Origin: Robbsia sp. KACC 23696
GTDB lineage: Bacteria > Pseudomonadota > Gammaproteobacteria > Burkholderiales > Burkholderiaceae
Assembly: GCF_039852015.1 (NCBI RefSeq)
Contig: NZ_CP156626.1
Location: forward strand, 2,514,249 to 2,578,248
Reading direction: 5' to 3'
Length of the DNA stretch: 64,000 bases
Below are positions 1 through 15,133 of this stretch, one piece after another (within the stretch, counting starts at the first letter, position 1; each line of letters opens with the position of its first letter). Position numbers and translations under genes: made by a program. A model generated the notes under the pieces. That model had not been told where the DNA came from and searched no databases. It saw nothing but the letters and a program-made list of their open reading frames with translations.

Positions 1-339
1 CCTGCCGCACGGTATACCGCGTTGTATGCGGCACTGAGCGGCAAGCGCCCCGTGCGTGCCAATGTGGCGAAGGTACGGGCTGCCGTACGTCGTCGCCAGG
101 CGGCGAACGATCGTGCGCCGGCGCGCATGGACGGCACCCTCGGCGAGATGCGCGAATCGCTGGTCCAATCGACGAGCGACGCAAACGGCGCGATTGGCGC
201 AACGGCGCGCACGTCGGGATCCGCCAGCGCGTCATCCTCGGCCTCCGCCAAACGGACGCGCGCAGGCAGCAAGGACGGCGCGACCGACATCGCGCTGACG
301 ACCGGCGCGGCCGAACCGTTAGAGCAATTGTTGGCCTGA
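1..339 (+). CDS. 3' end of a gene entering from the left; possibly glycogen synthase
   Basis: This frame is open from the first base and stops at 337-339, so 112 residues of a C-terminus are visible. The first part reads PARRYTALYAALSGKRPVR, which resembles the C-terminal helix of bacterial glycogen synthase (W..A...Y..LY..L). That would suit its place directly upstream of glgE and glgB. The remaining 90 residues are a low-complexity Ala/Ser/Arg tail with no recognisable domain. No start is assigned because the gene begins outside the window. The glycogen synthase reading is an inference from about 15 residues plus context; it could be any protein with an amphipathic end. Confidence 0.45.
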   Translation, partial: PAARYTALYAALSGKRPVRANVAKVRAAVRRRQAANDRAPARMDGTLGEMRESLVQSTSDANGAIGATARTSGSASASSSASAKRTRAGSKDGATDIALTTGAAEPLEQLLA

Positions 340-635
340 CCTTTCGAGGTCGCTAAAACAGGGCAAGCGTACCGAACCGACGCTGTATTAAAGCCAAAGC
401 GGCAATGCCCGCAACATCATTCGATGCGCCCGAGTGCATCGAATGCCAGATGAAAGCCGGTTTGCACGCGTGCCTGTTGCCCGGTACCCAGCTCACGGAA
501 TGTTCGATGAGCACGGCGTCGCGGCCGCCGCAGCGACTGCGCGCCGGTTGTGGCACCCAGTACGCGTGCTCCCGTGGGCCGGTTCGAGCGTCCAGCGTGT
601 CGGACCCGGCCTATAAAAAAGGAGACACGCAACAG

Positions 636-3600
636 ATGGATTCCGACCTTCGGCATTCCGGCGACACCGCCGGCCACTCCGCCCTCACCGGTGTTTCGGC
701 AGAGGCTTCGCACGGCACCGCGACTCCCGCGTCCCCCACCCCCTTGTTCGCTCCGCGCATTTACTATGTGCAACCGTCCTTGCTCGGCCCTTTACATGGA
801 TCGGCTGACGTGGCCGACGCGGGTAGTGCTATCGGCGAAGACTGGGCACAGACACTGGCGCGCGCCGCATCGATGGGCTTCGATCATCTCCTGATCGCAC
901 CGCCCTTCTTGCCCGGCGGCGCGAACGACTGCTTCGTCACCGCCGATCACCACCGCCTCTGTCGCTCGCTGCTGCCTGGCGCCGCCGACCAGGATCGCGC
1001 GGCTGCGGAGAGCGGCGACGGGATACCGCGCGATAGCGCGGCGCACGCGCCGCACGGGAAGGAGCCGGACGCGCTCGACTGGCTCGCGATGATGTCCAAA
1101 GCGGCACGCGCGCACGGCCTGACCTTGATGCTGGACGTCGTCATCGATCGCATCGGCACCGATGCCGGTCTGTATCGCGACCACCCCGGCTGGTTCCATC
1201 CCCCTGGCGCGCAACACGGCCGGATCGACCCGCGTCATGATCCCCGCGCGGATTTGATCGCGCATGCCGATTTTGGCCATCCCGACACTCAATCGCCGCT
1301 GGTCGACTGGTGGATCCGGCAGTTGCGGCGTTACGCGGAGTCGGGCGTCGCCGGTTTCCGCTTCGACGGGATCGACGGCATTGCGCCGCATGTCTGGCGC
1401 CGGCTTGCAGCGGGCGTACGCGAGACCTACCCAACGCAGCGCTTTCTCGCCTGGACACCGGGCGCGAGCCGCGATGCGCTGCGTGATTTGGAAAGCGCGG
1501 CCTTCGATGGTGTTTTCTCGTCGGTGCGCTGGTGGGATGCCCGCGCCGATTGGCTCGCCGACGAAGTGCAGGCACTGGCGCGCATCGCCCCGCCGATCGC
1601 CTTCCCGGAAACGCCGTTCGGTCCGCGTCTGCTCAGCGATTTGCCGACACTATCGGCGCCCTCCGATACCGCGGCCGTCGCGCGTGCCTACCGTCGCGCG
1701 GTACAGATCGCCGCTTTGACCGGGACAGGCTGGATGATGCCGATGGGCTTCGAATTCGGCGTCGATCGTCCCTTGAGTCGCACCCCGCTGAACGGCGCAC
1801 GCGCCGACTACCGCGACCGGACGCCTGCGGGAGGCGCCACGCCGCGAGTCGATCTGACCGACACGATCGCTACCGTGAACGCCTATGCCAAACCGAAGAA
1901 AGCCGCAGGCGCAAAAGGACGACACGCCGCCGCTGGCGGCGCGGCATCACACGCAGTGGCAGGCACCGGCGCCAGCACGGTGAACACCGATATTGCGGGC
2001 GTATTGCGCAGCCGCAGCGCGTTGACGCCGTTGACCGGACCCGACGCGAGCGCCACTGCGCTGCTCCGAACGGACGGTGTCGATCCCCGTCGTTCCCGTG
2101 ACGCCGTGATCGTGCTCGTCAATCCCGATCTCTATCGTCCCGCCCTTGCGGATCTGCAACGCTGGCGCGACGCGATGCCGGGCGGATTTACCCAATACAG
2201 CGTCCTGCCGATCGCGGCGCCGACGACGCACGACGCCGCGAGCCCAAGCGCCACGACATTGCCGGAGGTCATCACCTTGGCCCCTGCCGAGGTGCGGCTG
2301 CTGCACGCGACGCGACCCGCCGCGGTGGTGCTGACGCCGGATCTGGTGGGTAAAGGCGGCACGGCGAAAGGCGCGCTCAAATCCGCCGCCAAGCCGGTGC
2401 GCCCCTCGGCCGCCGAACGCAAGGCCACGATCGATGTGATCCAGATGCCCCGCATCGCTATCGAGGACGTCACGCCGAGCGTCGACGACGGGCGCTTTGC
2501 AGCAAAGCGTGTGGTCGGCGAGCCGGTGACGATCGAAGCCGACGTCTTTATCGATGGTCACGATCACCTGGCCGCGGCGGTGCTATGGCGCGAAGCGGAC
2601 TGGGCCTCGCGCACGGACACGCTCAACGCGCAGACGCTGGCGAACGAGGGCTGGCGCGAAATCCCGATGCGACCCAGCGGCAATGACCGCTGGCAGGCCA
2701 TCTTGCCGCTAAAGCGGCTGGGCGCCTATGAATTCACGATCGAAGCGTGGCGCGATACCTTCGATACGCTGGTCGATCACATTCGAAAAAAACAGGCGGC
2801 AGCGCAGGCCGTCGATCTGGAGTTGCAGGAGGCGGCATTGCTGTTCAGCCGCATACTGCACGAAACAGGAAGCGGCGGTGCCACGGCGACCGCCCGCACG
2901 GCGCAGGCGAAGCCGGGCAAAGACGCGAAACCCGTCCCCGCCGACAGCGAAAAAGCAAGCAACACGGACGAGTTCAAGCCGGCGAAGCGCAGCACCAAAT
3001 CGAGCAAGGCCGCCGATACCGGCGCCGCCGTGGCGAAGGTCGCGCCCGCCTCGCTTAAAGGCAGCGCGAAACCGACGGCAAAGGACGGCACCGCCGTCGC
3101 AACAACGGCAGCGACGTCCGCAACGTCCGCAACGCCGTCCGCCAGCCAGGCACTGCAAACGATCGCTGCCGCCTACGACGCAGCGAATGCCGCGACACGC
3201 CTCGATATCGTGTTGTCGGAGAAAACGGCCGCCGCGGTCCGCGCAAGCGGTCATCGCGATTTCCGCGTCCGGCATCCACGCGTGCTGACCATTCAAGCCG
3301 AACGGCGCGCCGCCCGTTTCGCTTCCTGGTATGAGCTGTTTCCGCGCTCCGCCTCCGGCGATCCGCATCGCCACGGGACGTTTATCGATGTCATCGCGCG
3401 CCTGCCTGCAATCCGCGCGATGGGCTTCGACGTGCTTTATTTTCCGCCGATCCATCCGATCGGCCTGGCCAATCGCAAAGGCCCGAACAACACGCTGACC
3501 GCGGGCCCCGACGACGTCGGCAGTCCCTATGCCATTGGCGGCGCGGCCGGCGGTCACACGGCCGTGCATCCGGAGTTGGGCACGCTCGACGATTTCAGGA

Positions 3601-4777
3601 CGCTCCTGCATGCCGCACGCGAACACGGTCTTGAATTGGCTTTGGACTTCGCCATTCAATGCTCACCGGATCATCCCTGGCTGAAGGAACATCCGGACTG
3701 GTTTGCCTGGCGCCCCGATGGCTCGCTGCGTTACGCGGAGAATCCACCGAAGAAATATCAGGACATCGTCAACCCGGATTTCTATGCCGCGGCGGCAGTA
3801 CCCGATCTCTGGCTGGAACTGCGCGATGCCGTACTTTTCTGGGTACGCGAAGGCGTCGACATCTTCCGCGTCGACAACCCGCACACGAAGCCCTTCCCTT
3901 TCTGGGAATGGATGATCGGCGAGGTGCGTCGTCGCCATCCGCAGACGATTTTCCTGTCGGAAGCCTTCACGCGGCCGAAGGTAATGAACCGCCTCGCAAA
4001 AGTTGGCTTCTCGCAGTCCTATACGTACTTCACCTGGCGCGACGAAAAGCGCGATCTGAGCGCCTATCTGGAAGACTTGACGCAGACGCCGGTGCGGGAA
4101 TATTTCCGGCCGAACTTCTTTGTCAATACGCCGGACATCAATCCGCGCTTCCTGCAACAGAACGGTCGCGCCGGCTTCGTGATCCGTGCGGCGCTTGCCG
4201 CCACGCTGTCCGGGGTCTGGGGCGTCTACAGCGGCTTCGAGCTGTGCGACGCGGCCGCCTTGCCGAACAGCGAGGAATACCTCGACTCCGAGAAGTATCA
4301 GATTCGTAGCTGGGATTGGGAGAAGCCCGGCAACATCATCGCCGAAATCGCGCTGCTGAATCGCATCCGCCGTGCCAATCCGGCGCTGCAGACGCATCTC
4401 AACGTGACGTTCCTGCCGTCGTCGAATCCGAATGTCCTGTTCTTCGAGAAAGCCACGCCGAATCGCGACAATGTCCTGCTGATCGCCGTCAGCATGACGC
4501 CATGGGACGTCCAGGAATCGACGGTCGAAATACCGCTATGGCGGTGGGCGCGCGGCGACGGCGACGCGCTGGACGCGCACGACCTCGTTAGCGGCGAACG
4601 TTTTCAGATGCAGGGCAAGGTTCAAACGATCCGTCTCGATCCGCAGGTATTGCCGTTCGCCATCCGCCGCGTCAGCGCACCGGGCTGGCAACCGCCGCTG
4701 TCCGCGCCGCCCGATTCCGGCGGCGACGACAGCGATGCAGGCCAAGGCGGCAGTACCCCACACGAAGGAGCGCATTG

Positions 4778-4778
<1 letters not shown>
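636..4778 (+). CDS. glgE: alpha-1,4-glucan:maltose-1-phosphate maltosyltransferase with an extra N-terminal amylase-like module
   Basis: GlgE transfers maltosyl units from maltose 1-phosphate onto alpha-1,4-glucan in the cytoplasm. The start at 636 follows GGAGAC (621-626) with 9-nt spacing; the frame is open upstream but has no better site. The protein is 1380 residues. Residues ~40-480 form a GH13-like module. Residues ~606-745 resemble the DUF3416 beta domain, followed by a Lys/Ala/Thr-rich linker (~745-838). The GlgE catalytic domain starts near 895 (SWYELFPRS) and carries the nucleophile Asp1080 (FRVDNPHTK), acid Glu1109 (LSEAFTRP) and Asp1167 (NTPDINP). In the N-terminal module Asp244 (FRFDG) survives. 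The usual region I His is missing (LDVVIDR, 166-172), and the acid site reads LAWTPG (271-276), so that module is probably non-catalytic. The gene overlaps treS by one base. Confidence 0.93.
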
Positions 4779-8293
<3,515 letters not shown>

Positions 8294-8410
8294 ACCAGAA
8301 CGCATGCACGCTGTACACCGGCCGCCCGCGGCCGCGCGGCCCGAACGTCGCGTCGGCGCGGCGCCGGACCGGTACCTGAAACGATAACGATATCCGACAC
8401 GGAGCAAGAC

Positions 8411-10681
8411 ATGACAGAACCGACAGCGCAGTCCGTTGCCCAGACCGAACAGGGGGACGACGGGCGCCATGAGCGCAACGGGGCGTCACGCGCCGGCCTC
8501 GGCCAACATGATATCGACGCCCTGCTGAACGGCCGCCATTGGGACCCGTTCGCGGTGCTTGGCCCGCATGAAGCATCCAATGGCAGCGGGACGCTGGTGC
8601 GCGCGTTACTGCCCGGCGCGCGCAACGTCACGCTGGTCGATGCCGCCGGCAAGACGCTCGCACCGATGCACCCGCTGCCTGACGCGGACGCCTTGTTCAT
8701 CGGCCAGCTGCCTGGCAAGGTGGGCGCCGCCGACTATCGTCTGCAGATCGACTGGGGCGGTGCGACACAGCACAGCGCCGATACCTATGCCTTCGGCCCG
8801 GTGCTGCACGACGGCGACCTCGACCGCTTGGCATGGGGCGATCCCACCGCCGTCAATACCTGCCTGGGCTCGCGGCTGACGCGTGTCGACGGTATCGACG
8901 GAGTGCTGTTCGCCGTGTGGGCGCCGAATGCACGGCGCGTCTCCGTCGTGGGCGACTTCAACACCTGGGACGGTCGACGCCATCCGATGCGTGTGCGGCA
9001 TCATGGCGGCGTCTGGGAGCTGTTCATTCCCGACATCGGCGCCGGCACCCGCTATAAGTACGAGCTGATCGGCCCAGACGGCCAGGCCCTGCCGCTGAAG
9101 GCGGATCCGGTGGCACGTCAGACCGAACGTCCGCCAGCCACCGCCTCGATCGTCGCGGACGACAGCGCGATCCGCTGGACCGACGAAGCGTGGATGACGC
9201 AGCGTGGGGGACGGCAGACCGCCGGCTCGCCGATCGCGATCTACGAGGTCCACGCGGAATCGTGGATGCGCGTGCCCGAGGAAGGCAATCGACCGATGAA
9301 TTGGGACGAGCTGGGCGAGCGCCTGATTCCGTATGCAAAATCGCTCGGTTTTACCCATCTCGAATTTCTGCCGCTGGCCGAGCATCCGTTCGGCGGCTCA
9401 TGGGGTTATCAGCCCTTGAGCCCATTTGCGCCGTCGGCGCGATTCGGCTCGCCGACGCAATTCGCCGCCTTCGTCGATCGTGCGCACCGTGAAGGTCTCG
9501 GTGTGATCGTCGACTGGGTGCCGGCGCACTTTCCCAACGATGCCCACGGGATGATTTACTTCGACGGCACGCCGCTCTACGAGCATGCCGATCCGCGCGA
9601 GGGCTATCACCCGGATTGGAACACCTGGATCTTCAATCTCGGGCGTAACGAAGTGTCGGGCTTCATGTTGGCCTCGGCTCTCGCCTGGTTGGAGCGCTTC
9701 CATATCGACGGGCTGCGCGTGGATGCGGTGGCATCGATGCTGTATCGGGACTACAGCCGCAAGCATGGGGAGTGGGTGCCAAACCAATGGGGCGGCCGGG
9801 AGAACGAGGAATCGATTGCCTTCCTGCGCCGCTTGAACCACGAAGTGCATCACCACGCGCCCGGCGCGATCACGATCGCCGAGGAATCGACCGCCTGGCC
9901 AGGCGTCACCGCGCCCGTCGATCAAGGCGGCCTCGGTTTCGATTTCAAGTGGAATATGGGATGGATGCATGACACGTTGGACTATATGCATCGCGATCCG
10001 ATCTATCGGCCGCATCATCATCACGAGATGACGTTCGGCATGGTCTATGCCTACTCGGAACGCTTCGTCCTGCCGCTGTCGCATGACGAAGTCGTTCACG
10101 GCAAGGGCTCATTGCTCGGGCGGATGCCCGGCGATACCTGGCAGCGCTTTGCGAATCTGCGCGCCTACCTCGCCTTTATGTACTTGCATCCGGGCAAGAA
10201 GCTGCTGTTCATGGGTGGCGAGCTGGGCCAGTACGCCGAGTGGAACCACGATGCCACGCCGCACTGGCATCTGCTCGACGACACGCTGCATGCCGGTGTG
10301 CAGCGGGTGATCGGCGATCTGAACCGCCTCTATACGCATGAGCCCGCGCTCTACGCCAGCGACAGCGATCCAGCCGGCTTCCAATGGCTGGTCGGCGACG
10401 ATGCCGTCAACAGCGTCTATGTCTTCGCCCGAAAGTATGCCGAACGGACCGTGCTGGCGGCGGTCAATCTGACGCCGGTGCCGCGCGAGCAATATCGCAT
10501 CGGTGTGCCCCACGAAGGCTGGTGGCGCGAGATGCTGAACACCGATGCGCAGATCTATGGCGGCAGCAATGTCGGGAACGGTGGCGGAGTGCAGGCGCAG
10601 GCGATTCCCTCGCATGGTCATGGCTGGTCGATCGCGCTGACATTGCCGCCGTTGGCCACCATCGTCCTCGCGGCGTTCTAA
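8411..10681 (+). CDS. glgB: 1,4-alpha-glucan branching enzyme
   Basis: GlgB introduces alpha-1,6 branches into the linear glucan made by GlgE. The 756-residue protein has a polar N-terminal tail of about 30 residues, tandem N-terminal beta modules (a second CBM48-type module near 155-245, ending in YKYEL), then the GH13 barrel. Catalytic residues are Asp438 (GLRVDAVAS), the Glu pair 491/492 (IAEEST) and the Asp of LSHDEVVHG. The C-terminal beta domain ends in a hydrophobic strand. GGAGC at 8401-8405 precedes the ATG. It lies 117 bases after treS and is very likely co-transcribed with it. Confidence 0.96.
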   Translation: MTEPTAQSVAQTEQGDDGRHERNGASRAGLGQHDIDALLNGRHWDPFAVLGPHEASNGSGTLVRALLPGARNVTLVDAAGKTLAPMHPLPDADALFIGQLPGKVGAADYRLQIDWGGATQHSADTYAFGPVLHDGDLDRLAWGDPTAVNTCLGSRLTRVDGIDGVLFAVWAPNARRVSVVGDFNTWDGRRHPMRVRHHGGVWELFIPDIGAGTRYKYELIGPDGQALPLKADPVARQTERPPATASIVADDSAIRWTDEAWMTQRGGRQTAGSPIAIYEVHAESWMRVPEEGNRPMNWDELGERLIPYAKSLGFTHLEFLPLAEHPFGGSWGYQPLSPFAPSARFGSPTQFAAFVDRAHREGLGVIVDWVPAHFPNDAHGMIYFDGTPLYEHADPREGYHPDWNTWIFNLGRNEVSGFMLASALAWLERFHIDGLRVDAVASMLYRDYSRKHGEWVPNQWGGRENEESIAFLRRLNHEVHHHAPGAITIAEESTAWPGVTAPVDQGGLGFDFKWNMGWMHDTLDYMHRDPIYRPHHHHEMTFGMVYAYSERFVLPLSHDEVVHGKGSLLGRMPGDTWQRFANLRAYLAFMYLHPGKKLLFMGGELGQYAEWNHDATPHWHLLDDTLHAGVQRVIGDLNRLYTHEPALYASDSDPAGFQWLVGDDAVNSVYVFARKYAERTVLAAVNLTPVPREQYRIGVPHEGWWREMLNTDAQIYGGSNVGNGGGVQAQAIPSHGHGWSIALTLPPLATIVLAAF

Positions 10682-10766
10682 GCGTCGGGCGCTGGCGTTT
10701 GCCCGTCGCGAATGTTCTAAGCGTTCCGATAGCTTTGATCAGCCACCTCATTCGACAGGACTGCGC

Positions 10767-13001
10767 ATGATCGCCGACCGGCTTTTGCCTGGCGTGCCCT
10801 ACCCTCTGGGCGCGACCTGGGATGGACTTGGCACCAATTTCGCGGTGTTTTCCGCGAATGCGGCCGCCATCGACCTCTGCATCTTCGATCCCTCCGGGCG
10901 GCGCGAAATCGCCCGCCTCCGCCTGCCCGAATGCACCGACGAAATCTGGCACGGCTATCTCCCCGATGCGCACCCCGGCATGCTGTACGGCCTGCGCGCG
11001 CATGGTCCCTGGCAACCGCAGCACGGGCATCGTTTCAATCCGCACAAACTGCTGCTCGACCCGTATGCGAAACAGCTGGCCGGCCAGGTGCGTTGGTCCG
11101 ACGCCTTGTTCGGCTATCGCCTGTCGTCGCGACGCGCGGACCTGTCCTTCGATCGTCGCGACAGCGCCGCGGCCATGCCGAAAGGCGTGGTGACGTCACC
11201 GAACTTCGACTGGTCGAACGACCGCAACCCGAATCGGCCGTGGTCGGACACGGTGATTTACGAGGCGCATGTACGCGGCGTCTCGATGACGCGTGAGGAA
11301 GTACTGCCGCCGCAGCGTGGCACATTCGCCGCATTGGCATCGCCCGCCTTCATCGACCATCTGCAAAAGCTCGGCGTCACCGCACTCGAACTGATGCCGG
11401 TACACGCCTTCCTGCAAGATCGGTTTCTCGTCGAGCGCGGTCTGCGTAACTATTGGGGCTACAGCACGCTGTCCTTCTTCGCCCCGGAACCGGCCTATCT
11501 GTCGCGAGGCTCGGCTGCCGGCGCGCATGCGGCGCTGTCGTCGATATCTTCGTCGCTGCGCCATCTCGACGAGATCCGCATCGCCGTGCGCAAATTACAT
11601 GATGCCGGTATCGAGGTGCTGCTCGACGTCGTCTTCAATCACACCTGCGAAGGCAATGCGCTCGGCCCCACATTGTCCTGGCGCGGGCTCGACAACGCCA
11701 GCTACTACCGTCTGATCCCCGGCAACGAGCGGCATTACATCGACGAGACCGGCTGCGGTAACACCGTCAACCTGTCGCATCCGCGGGTCCTTCAGATGGT
11801 GATGGACTCGTTGCGCTACTGGGCCGAGACCTTCCGCATCGACGGCTATCGCTTCGATCTGGGCGTGACCTTGGGGCGCGAAGGGCATGGCTTCGATCCC
11901 GGCTCGGGCTTCTTCGACGCGGTACGGCAAGATCCGGTGCTGTCGCGACTGAAATTGATTTCGGAACCCTGGGACGTGGGTCCGGACGGGTATCAGCTCG
12001 GCGCGCATCCGCCCGGATTCGCCGAGTGGAACGACCGCTTTCGTGACGGCGCGCGACGTCTGTGGCGCGGCGACGATGGCCAACGCCCGGAGATCGCCGC
12101 ACGCATCACCGGCTCGGCCGATCTGTTCAATCGTCGCCATCGCCGGCCCTGGGCGTCGATCAACTATGTCGCCTCGCACGACGGCTTTCCGGCCGGCGAC
12201 GTCGTACGCTACGCGGAGAAGCATAACGCGGCCAACGGCGAGGACAACCGCGACGGTCATAGCGATAACTGCAGCGCCAACTGGGGTGTTGAGGGGCCGA
12301 GCGACGACGCGGCCGTGAACGCGCAACGCATGCGCGTGCTGCATGCGCTGCTGGCCATGCCTTTCATCTCGCTGGGAACGCCGATGCTGGCCGCCGGCGA
12401 TGAATTCGGCCGTACCCAGCACGGCAACAACAATGCCTACTGCCAGGACAATGCGCTGTCCTGGCTTGATTGGGGTCAGGCCGCGCAGCCGGACGCGCAG
12501 GCCTTATGCCGCTATATCGCGCAACTGACGGCGCTACGGCGCGCGCAGCCGCTGCTGCGCGATACGCGCTTTCTCGACGGCGCGCATCCGGTGCCCGGCA
12601 CCGATTGGCACGATGTCGACTGGTTCGACGAAAACGGGGCGCCGATGTCGATCGACGCCTGGAACGATCCCAGCGGCAAGCGCTTGCTGTGTCGCCGCGC
12701 GGGAATCGATGCGCAAGGCAAGGTGATGGCGCTGCTGCTGATCATCAACAGCGGCACCGACGACTGCACCTTCACGTTGCCGGGGCAGGATCGATGGCAC
12801 GCGGTTCTCGAAACGGCGCAGGCGGCGGCCGTCCTCGTTGCGCGCGCGGACGAACAAGACAGGCCCGCTTCCGCCGAGCCGACGGACAACGACACGTCGT
12901 CCGGCACATCGGTGTGTCAAAGCTACTCATGTCCCGCCCAATCGTTGTCCATCCTGGCCTTGACAACGCGGCACTTGGCGGATGGCCCGGTTTTTGCGTA
13001 A
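10767..13001 (+). CDS. glgX: glycogen debranching enzyme (isoamylase type)
   Basis: GlgX hydrolyses alpha-1,6 branches of glycogen or limit dextrins, releasing linear malto-oligosaccharides that TreY and MalQ can use. The 744-residue protein begins with a CBM48-like module (PLGATWDGLGTNFAVFS) and then the isoamylase-type GH13 barrel. The family motif YWGYSTLSFFAPEP is present, with nucleophile Asp364 (YRFDLGVTL), acid Glu400 (LISEPWDVG) and Asp in ASHDGFP. The length is slightly above E. coli GlgX, owing to a C-terminal extension. The start has only a weak purine-rich site (AGGACT). In glycogen/trehalose clusters this subfamily is also called TreX. Confidence 0.93.
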   Translation: MIADRLLPGVPYPLGATWDGLGTNFAVFSANAAAIDLCIFDPSGRREIARLRLPECTDEIWHGYLPDAHPGMLYGLRAHGPWQPQHGHRFNPHKLLLDPYAKQLAGQVRWSDALFGYRLSSRRADLSFDRRDSAAAMPKGVVTSPNFDWSNDRNPNRPWSDTVIYEAHVRGVSMTREEVLPPQRGTFAALASPAFIDHLQKLGVTALELMPVHAFLQDRFLVERGLRNYWGYSTLSFFAPEPAYLSRGSAAGAHAALSSISSSLRHLDEIRIAVRKLHDAGIEVLLDVVFNHTCEGNALGPTLSWRGLDNASYYRLIPGNERHYIDETGCGNTVNLSHPRVLQMVMDSLRYWAETFRIDGYRFDLGVTLGREGHGFDPGSGFFDAVRQDPVLSRLKLISEPWDVGPDGYQLGAHPPGFAEWNDRFRDGARRLWRGDDGQRPEIAARITGSADLFNRRHRRPWASINYVASHDGFPAGDVVRYAEKHNAANGEDNRDGHSDNCSANWGVEGPSDDAAVNAQRMRVLHALLAMPFISLGTPMLAAGDEFGRTQHGNNNAYCQDNALSWLDWGQAAQPDAQALCRYIAQLTALRRAQPLLRDTRFLDGAHPVPGTDWHDVDWFDENGAPMSIDAWNDPSGKRLLCRRAGIDAQGKVMALLLIINSGTDDCTFTLPGQDRWHAVLETAQAAAVLVARADEQDRPASAEPTDNDTSSGTSVCQSYSCPAQSLSILALTTRHLADGPVFA

Positions 13002-13033
13002 CCATCCTGCCACCGATCCAGGACGACCTCGCC

Positions 13034-15133
13034 ATGACCGCACGCAGCATCGACGCCAGCCCCCTCTCGGTTTCGAATATCGCCCCCCATCTGGGCGCGC
13101 AACCGGGCATGACGCCGGGTGCGCATTTCTCGCGCACGCTCCCGTTCGGCGCGCAACCGACGGGCACCGATCACACGCGTTTTCGCCTATGGGCGCCATC
13201 GGCCAAAGCGGTGGATCTGGTGCTCGTCGCGCAGTCGGGCGCGGCCGGCGACGGCACCGTGTTGCCGATGTCGGCCGTCGAGGACGGCTGGTTCGAACTC
13301 GAGGCGGCATGCGGCGCGGGAACCCGTTACCAGTACCGTGTACACCCGGAAGGCGAGCAAGCCGAGGCTTTGAACGTGCCGGATCCGGCCTCGCGTTTTC
13401 AACCGGACGATGTGCATGGTGCGAGCGAAGTCATCGCGCCGGCGGACTATGCCTGGCAGCATCCGGAGTGGCGTGGGCTGCATTGGGAAGAAACGGTTTT
13501 GTACGAACTGCATGTCGGCGCGTTCGGCGGCTACCGCGGCGTCATCGACAAACTGGCCGACATCAAGGCACTGGGCGTCACGGCGATCGAATTGATGCCG
13601 CTGAACGATTTTCCCGGCGCGCGTAATTGGGGCTATGACGGCGTGTTGCCGTTCGCACCGGATGCCAGCTATGGCCGTCCGGAAGACCTGAAAGCACTGA
13701 TCGACGCGGCGCATGGGTTAGGCCTGATGGTGTTTCTCGATGTCGTCTACAACCACTTCGGCCCCGATGGCAATTACCTGCATGCCTATGCCGAACCGTT
13801 CTTCAAAGCGGGCACGCATACGCCATGGGGTCCGGCGATCGATTTCGATCGCGCGCAAGTGCGCGATTTCTTTTTCGAGAACGCGCTGTACTGGTTGCTC
13901 GAATATCGCTTCGACGGCTTGCGCCTCGACGCGGTCCATGCGATCGATAACGACGGCTGGCTGCGCGAATTGTCCGAGCGCGTGCAATCGACGGTATCGC
14001 AGGGCCGCCATGTGCACCTTGTCTTGGAAAACGAACGCAACACGTCGAGCTTGCTGGTGCACCATTTCCAAGCGCAGTGGAGCGACGACGCACACAACAC
14101 GCTGCACGTGCTGCTGACCGGCGAGCGCGAAAGCTATTACGAAGCGTTTGCCGATCACCCGCTCGAGAATCTCGCACGCGTCCTCGGCGAGGGGTTTGTC
14201 TATCAAGGCGAGCCCTCGCCGATTCACGATGGCGAACCACGCGGCGAGCCGAGCGGATCATTGCCGCCCTCCGCCTTCGTGTTCTTTCTGCAAAATCACG
14301 ACCAAACCGGCAACCGCGCCTTCGGCGAACGGCTGCGCGCGTTGACCGACGACGACAGCCTGCGCGCGGCCACCGCGCTGATGCTGCTGTCGCCGCAGAT
14401 ACCAATGCTGTTCATGGGCGAGGAAACCGGCTCGCGCCAGCCCTTCTGCTTCTTCACCGGGTATACCGGCGATCTGGCCGACGCCGTGCGCGAGGGACGG
14501 CGTAAGGAATTTGCCAAGTTCGACGCCTTCAACGATCCGGAAAAACGCGCCCGTATTCCCGATCCGAACGCGGAATCGACCTTCCAGCTGTCGCAGCCTT
14601 TCGGCCCGCATATCGAGCAGGACGCCGACGACATCGCAGCCTGGCGCGGCTTCTACCACGATGCGCTGGCGGTACGGCGTCAATGCATCGTTCCGGGCCT
14701 GTTTGGCGGCGCGCGCGCCTTGGGCGCCGAGGTCGTCGATGGCGCGGTGATCGCCCGCTGGCGCCTCACCAATGGCAACCGCTTGACGCTGGCGATCAAT
14801 CTCGGCGAACGGGATGCGAGCGTGCCGGCCTGCCCGCCGCGCGACGCGCACGGTGAACCGCTGGCGCTTCCCTGCCATACCGCGACGTCGATCGACAGCG
14901 CCGATGGCGACACCACCACCCTCGAAGCGGCGCCGACCTGCGTCGATTCGCCGATATTCGAAACGCAGGCGGGCGCCGCCGATGCCTTCGGTGAAGGTCG
15001 GTTGCTGGCGCGCAGCTTCGTGGCCATGCTTTGCGAACCGCACGGCGCGCTGCTGCCGAGCGGCCGCACGGGTACGGCGGCGGGCACCCGATCGGAAGAC
15101 ATTGGGCGCAGCGTGCCGGGAGCGACTGCATGA
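13034..15133 (+). CDS. treZ: malto-oligosyltrehalose trehalohydrolase
   Basis: TreZ cleaves the terminal alpha-1,4 bond of malto-oligosyl trehalose, releasing free trehalose. It acts directly after TreY. The ATG at 13034 follows AGGACG (13020-13025) with about 8-nt spacing. The frame is open far upstream inside glgX, but that part is a shadow. The 699-residue protein has an N-terminal beta module (RFRLWAPSA), then a GH13 barrel with nucleophile Asp299 (GLRLDAVHAI), acid Glu332 (HLVLENERN) and the Asp of LQNHDQTGNRA. The usual length is about 600. The extra length is a low-complexity tail and a ~40-residue polar N-terminus. Its stop overlaps malQ by 4 bases. Confidence 0.94.
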   Translation: MTARSIDASPLSVSNIAPHLGAQPGMTPGAHFSRTLPFGAQPTGTDHTRFRLWAPSAKAVDLVLVAQSGAAGDGTVLPMSAVEDGWFELEAACGAGTRYQYRVHPEGEQAEALNVPDPASRFQPDDVHGASEVIAPADYAWQHPEWRGLHWEETVLYELHVGAFGGYRGVIDKLADIKALGVTAIELMPLNDFPGARNWGYDGVLPFAPDASYGRPEDLKALIDAAHGLGLMVFLDVVYNHFGPDGNYLHAYAEPFFKAGTHTPWGPAIDFDRAQVRDFFFENALYWLLEYRFDGLRLDAVHAIDNDGWLRELSERVQSTVSQGRHVHLVLENERNTSSLLVHHFQAQWSDDAHNTLHVLLTGERESYYEAFADHPLENLARVLGEGFVYQGEPSPIHDGEPRGEPSGSLPPSAFVFFLQNHDQTGNRAFGERLRALTDDDSLRAATALMLLSPQIPMLFMGEETGSRQPFCFFTGYTGDLADAVREGRRKEFAKFDAFNDPEKRARIPDPNAESTFQLSQPFGPHIEQDADDIAAWRGFYHDALAVRRQCIVPGLFGGARALGAEVVDGAVIARWRLTNGNRLTLAINLGERDASVPACPPRDAHGEPLALPCHTATSIDSADGDTTTLEAAPTCVDSPIFETQAGAADAFGEGRLLARSFVAMLCEPHGALLPSGRTGTAAGTRSEDIGRSVPGATA

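Noticed and set aside
405-635. Upstream in-frame extension of glgE (77 codons)
   Set aside because: There is no family similarity in this stretch, and a good GGAGAC site precedes the ATG at 636.
12470-13033. Upstream in-frame extension of treZ inside glgX
   Set aside because: It overlaps conserved glgX sequence in another frame; a ribosome-binding site and the family start support 13034.
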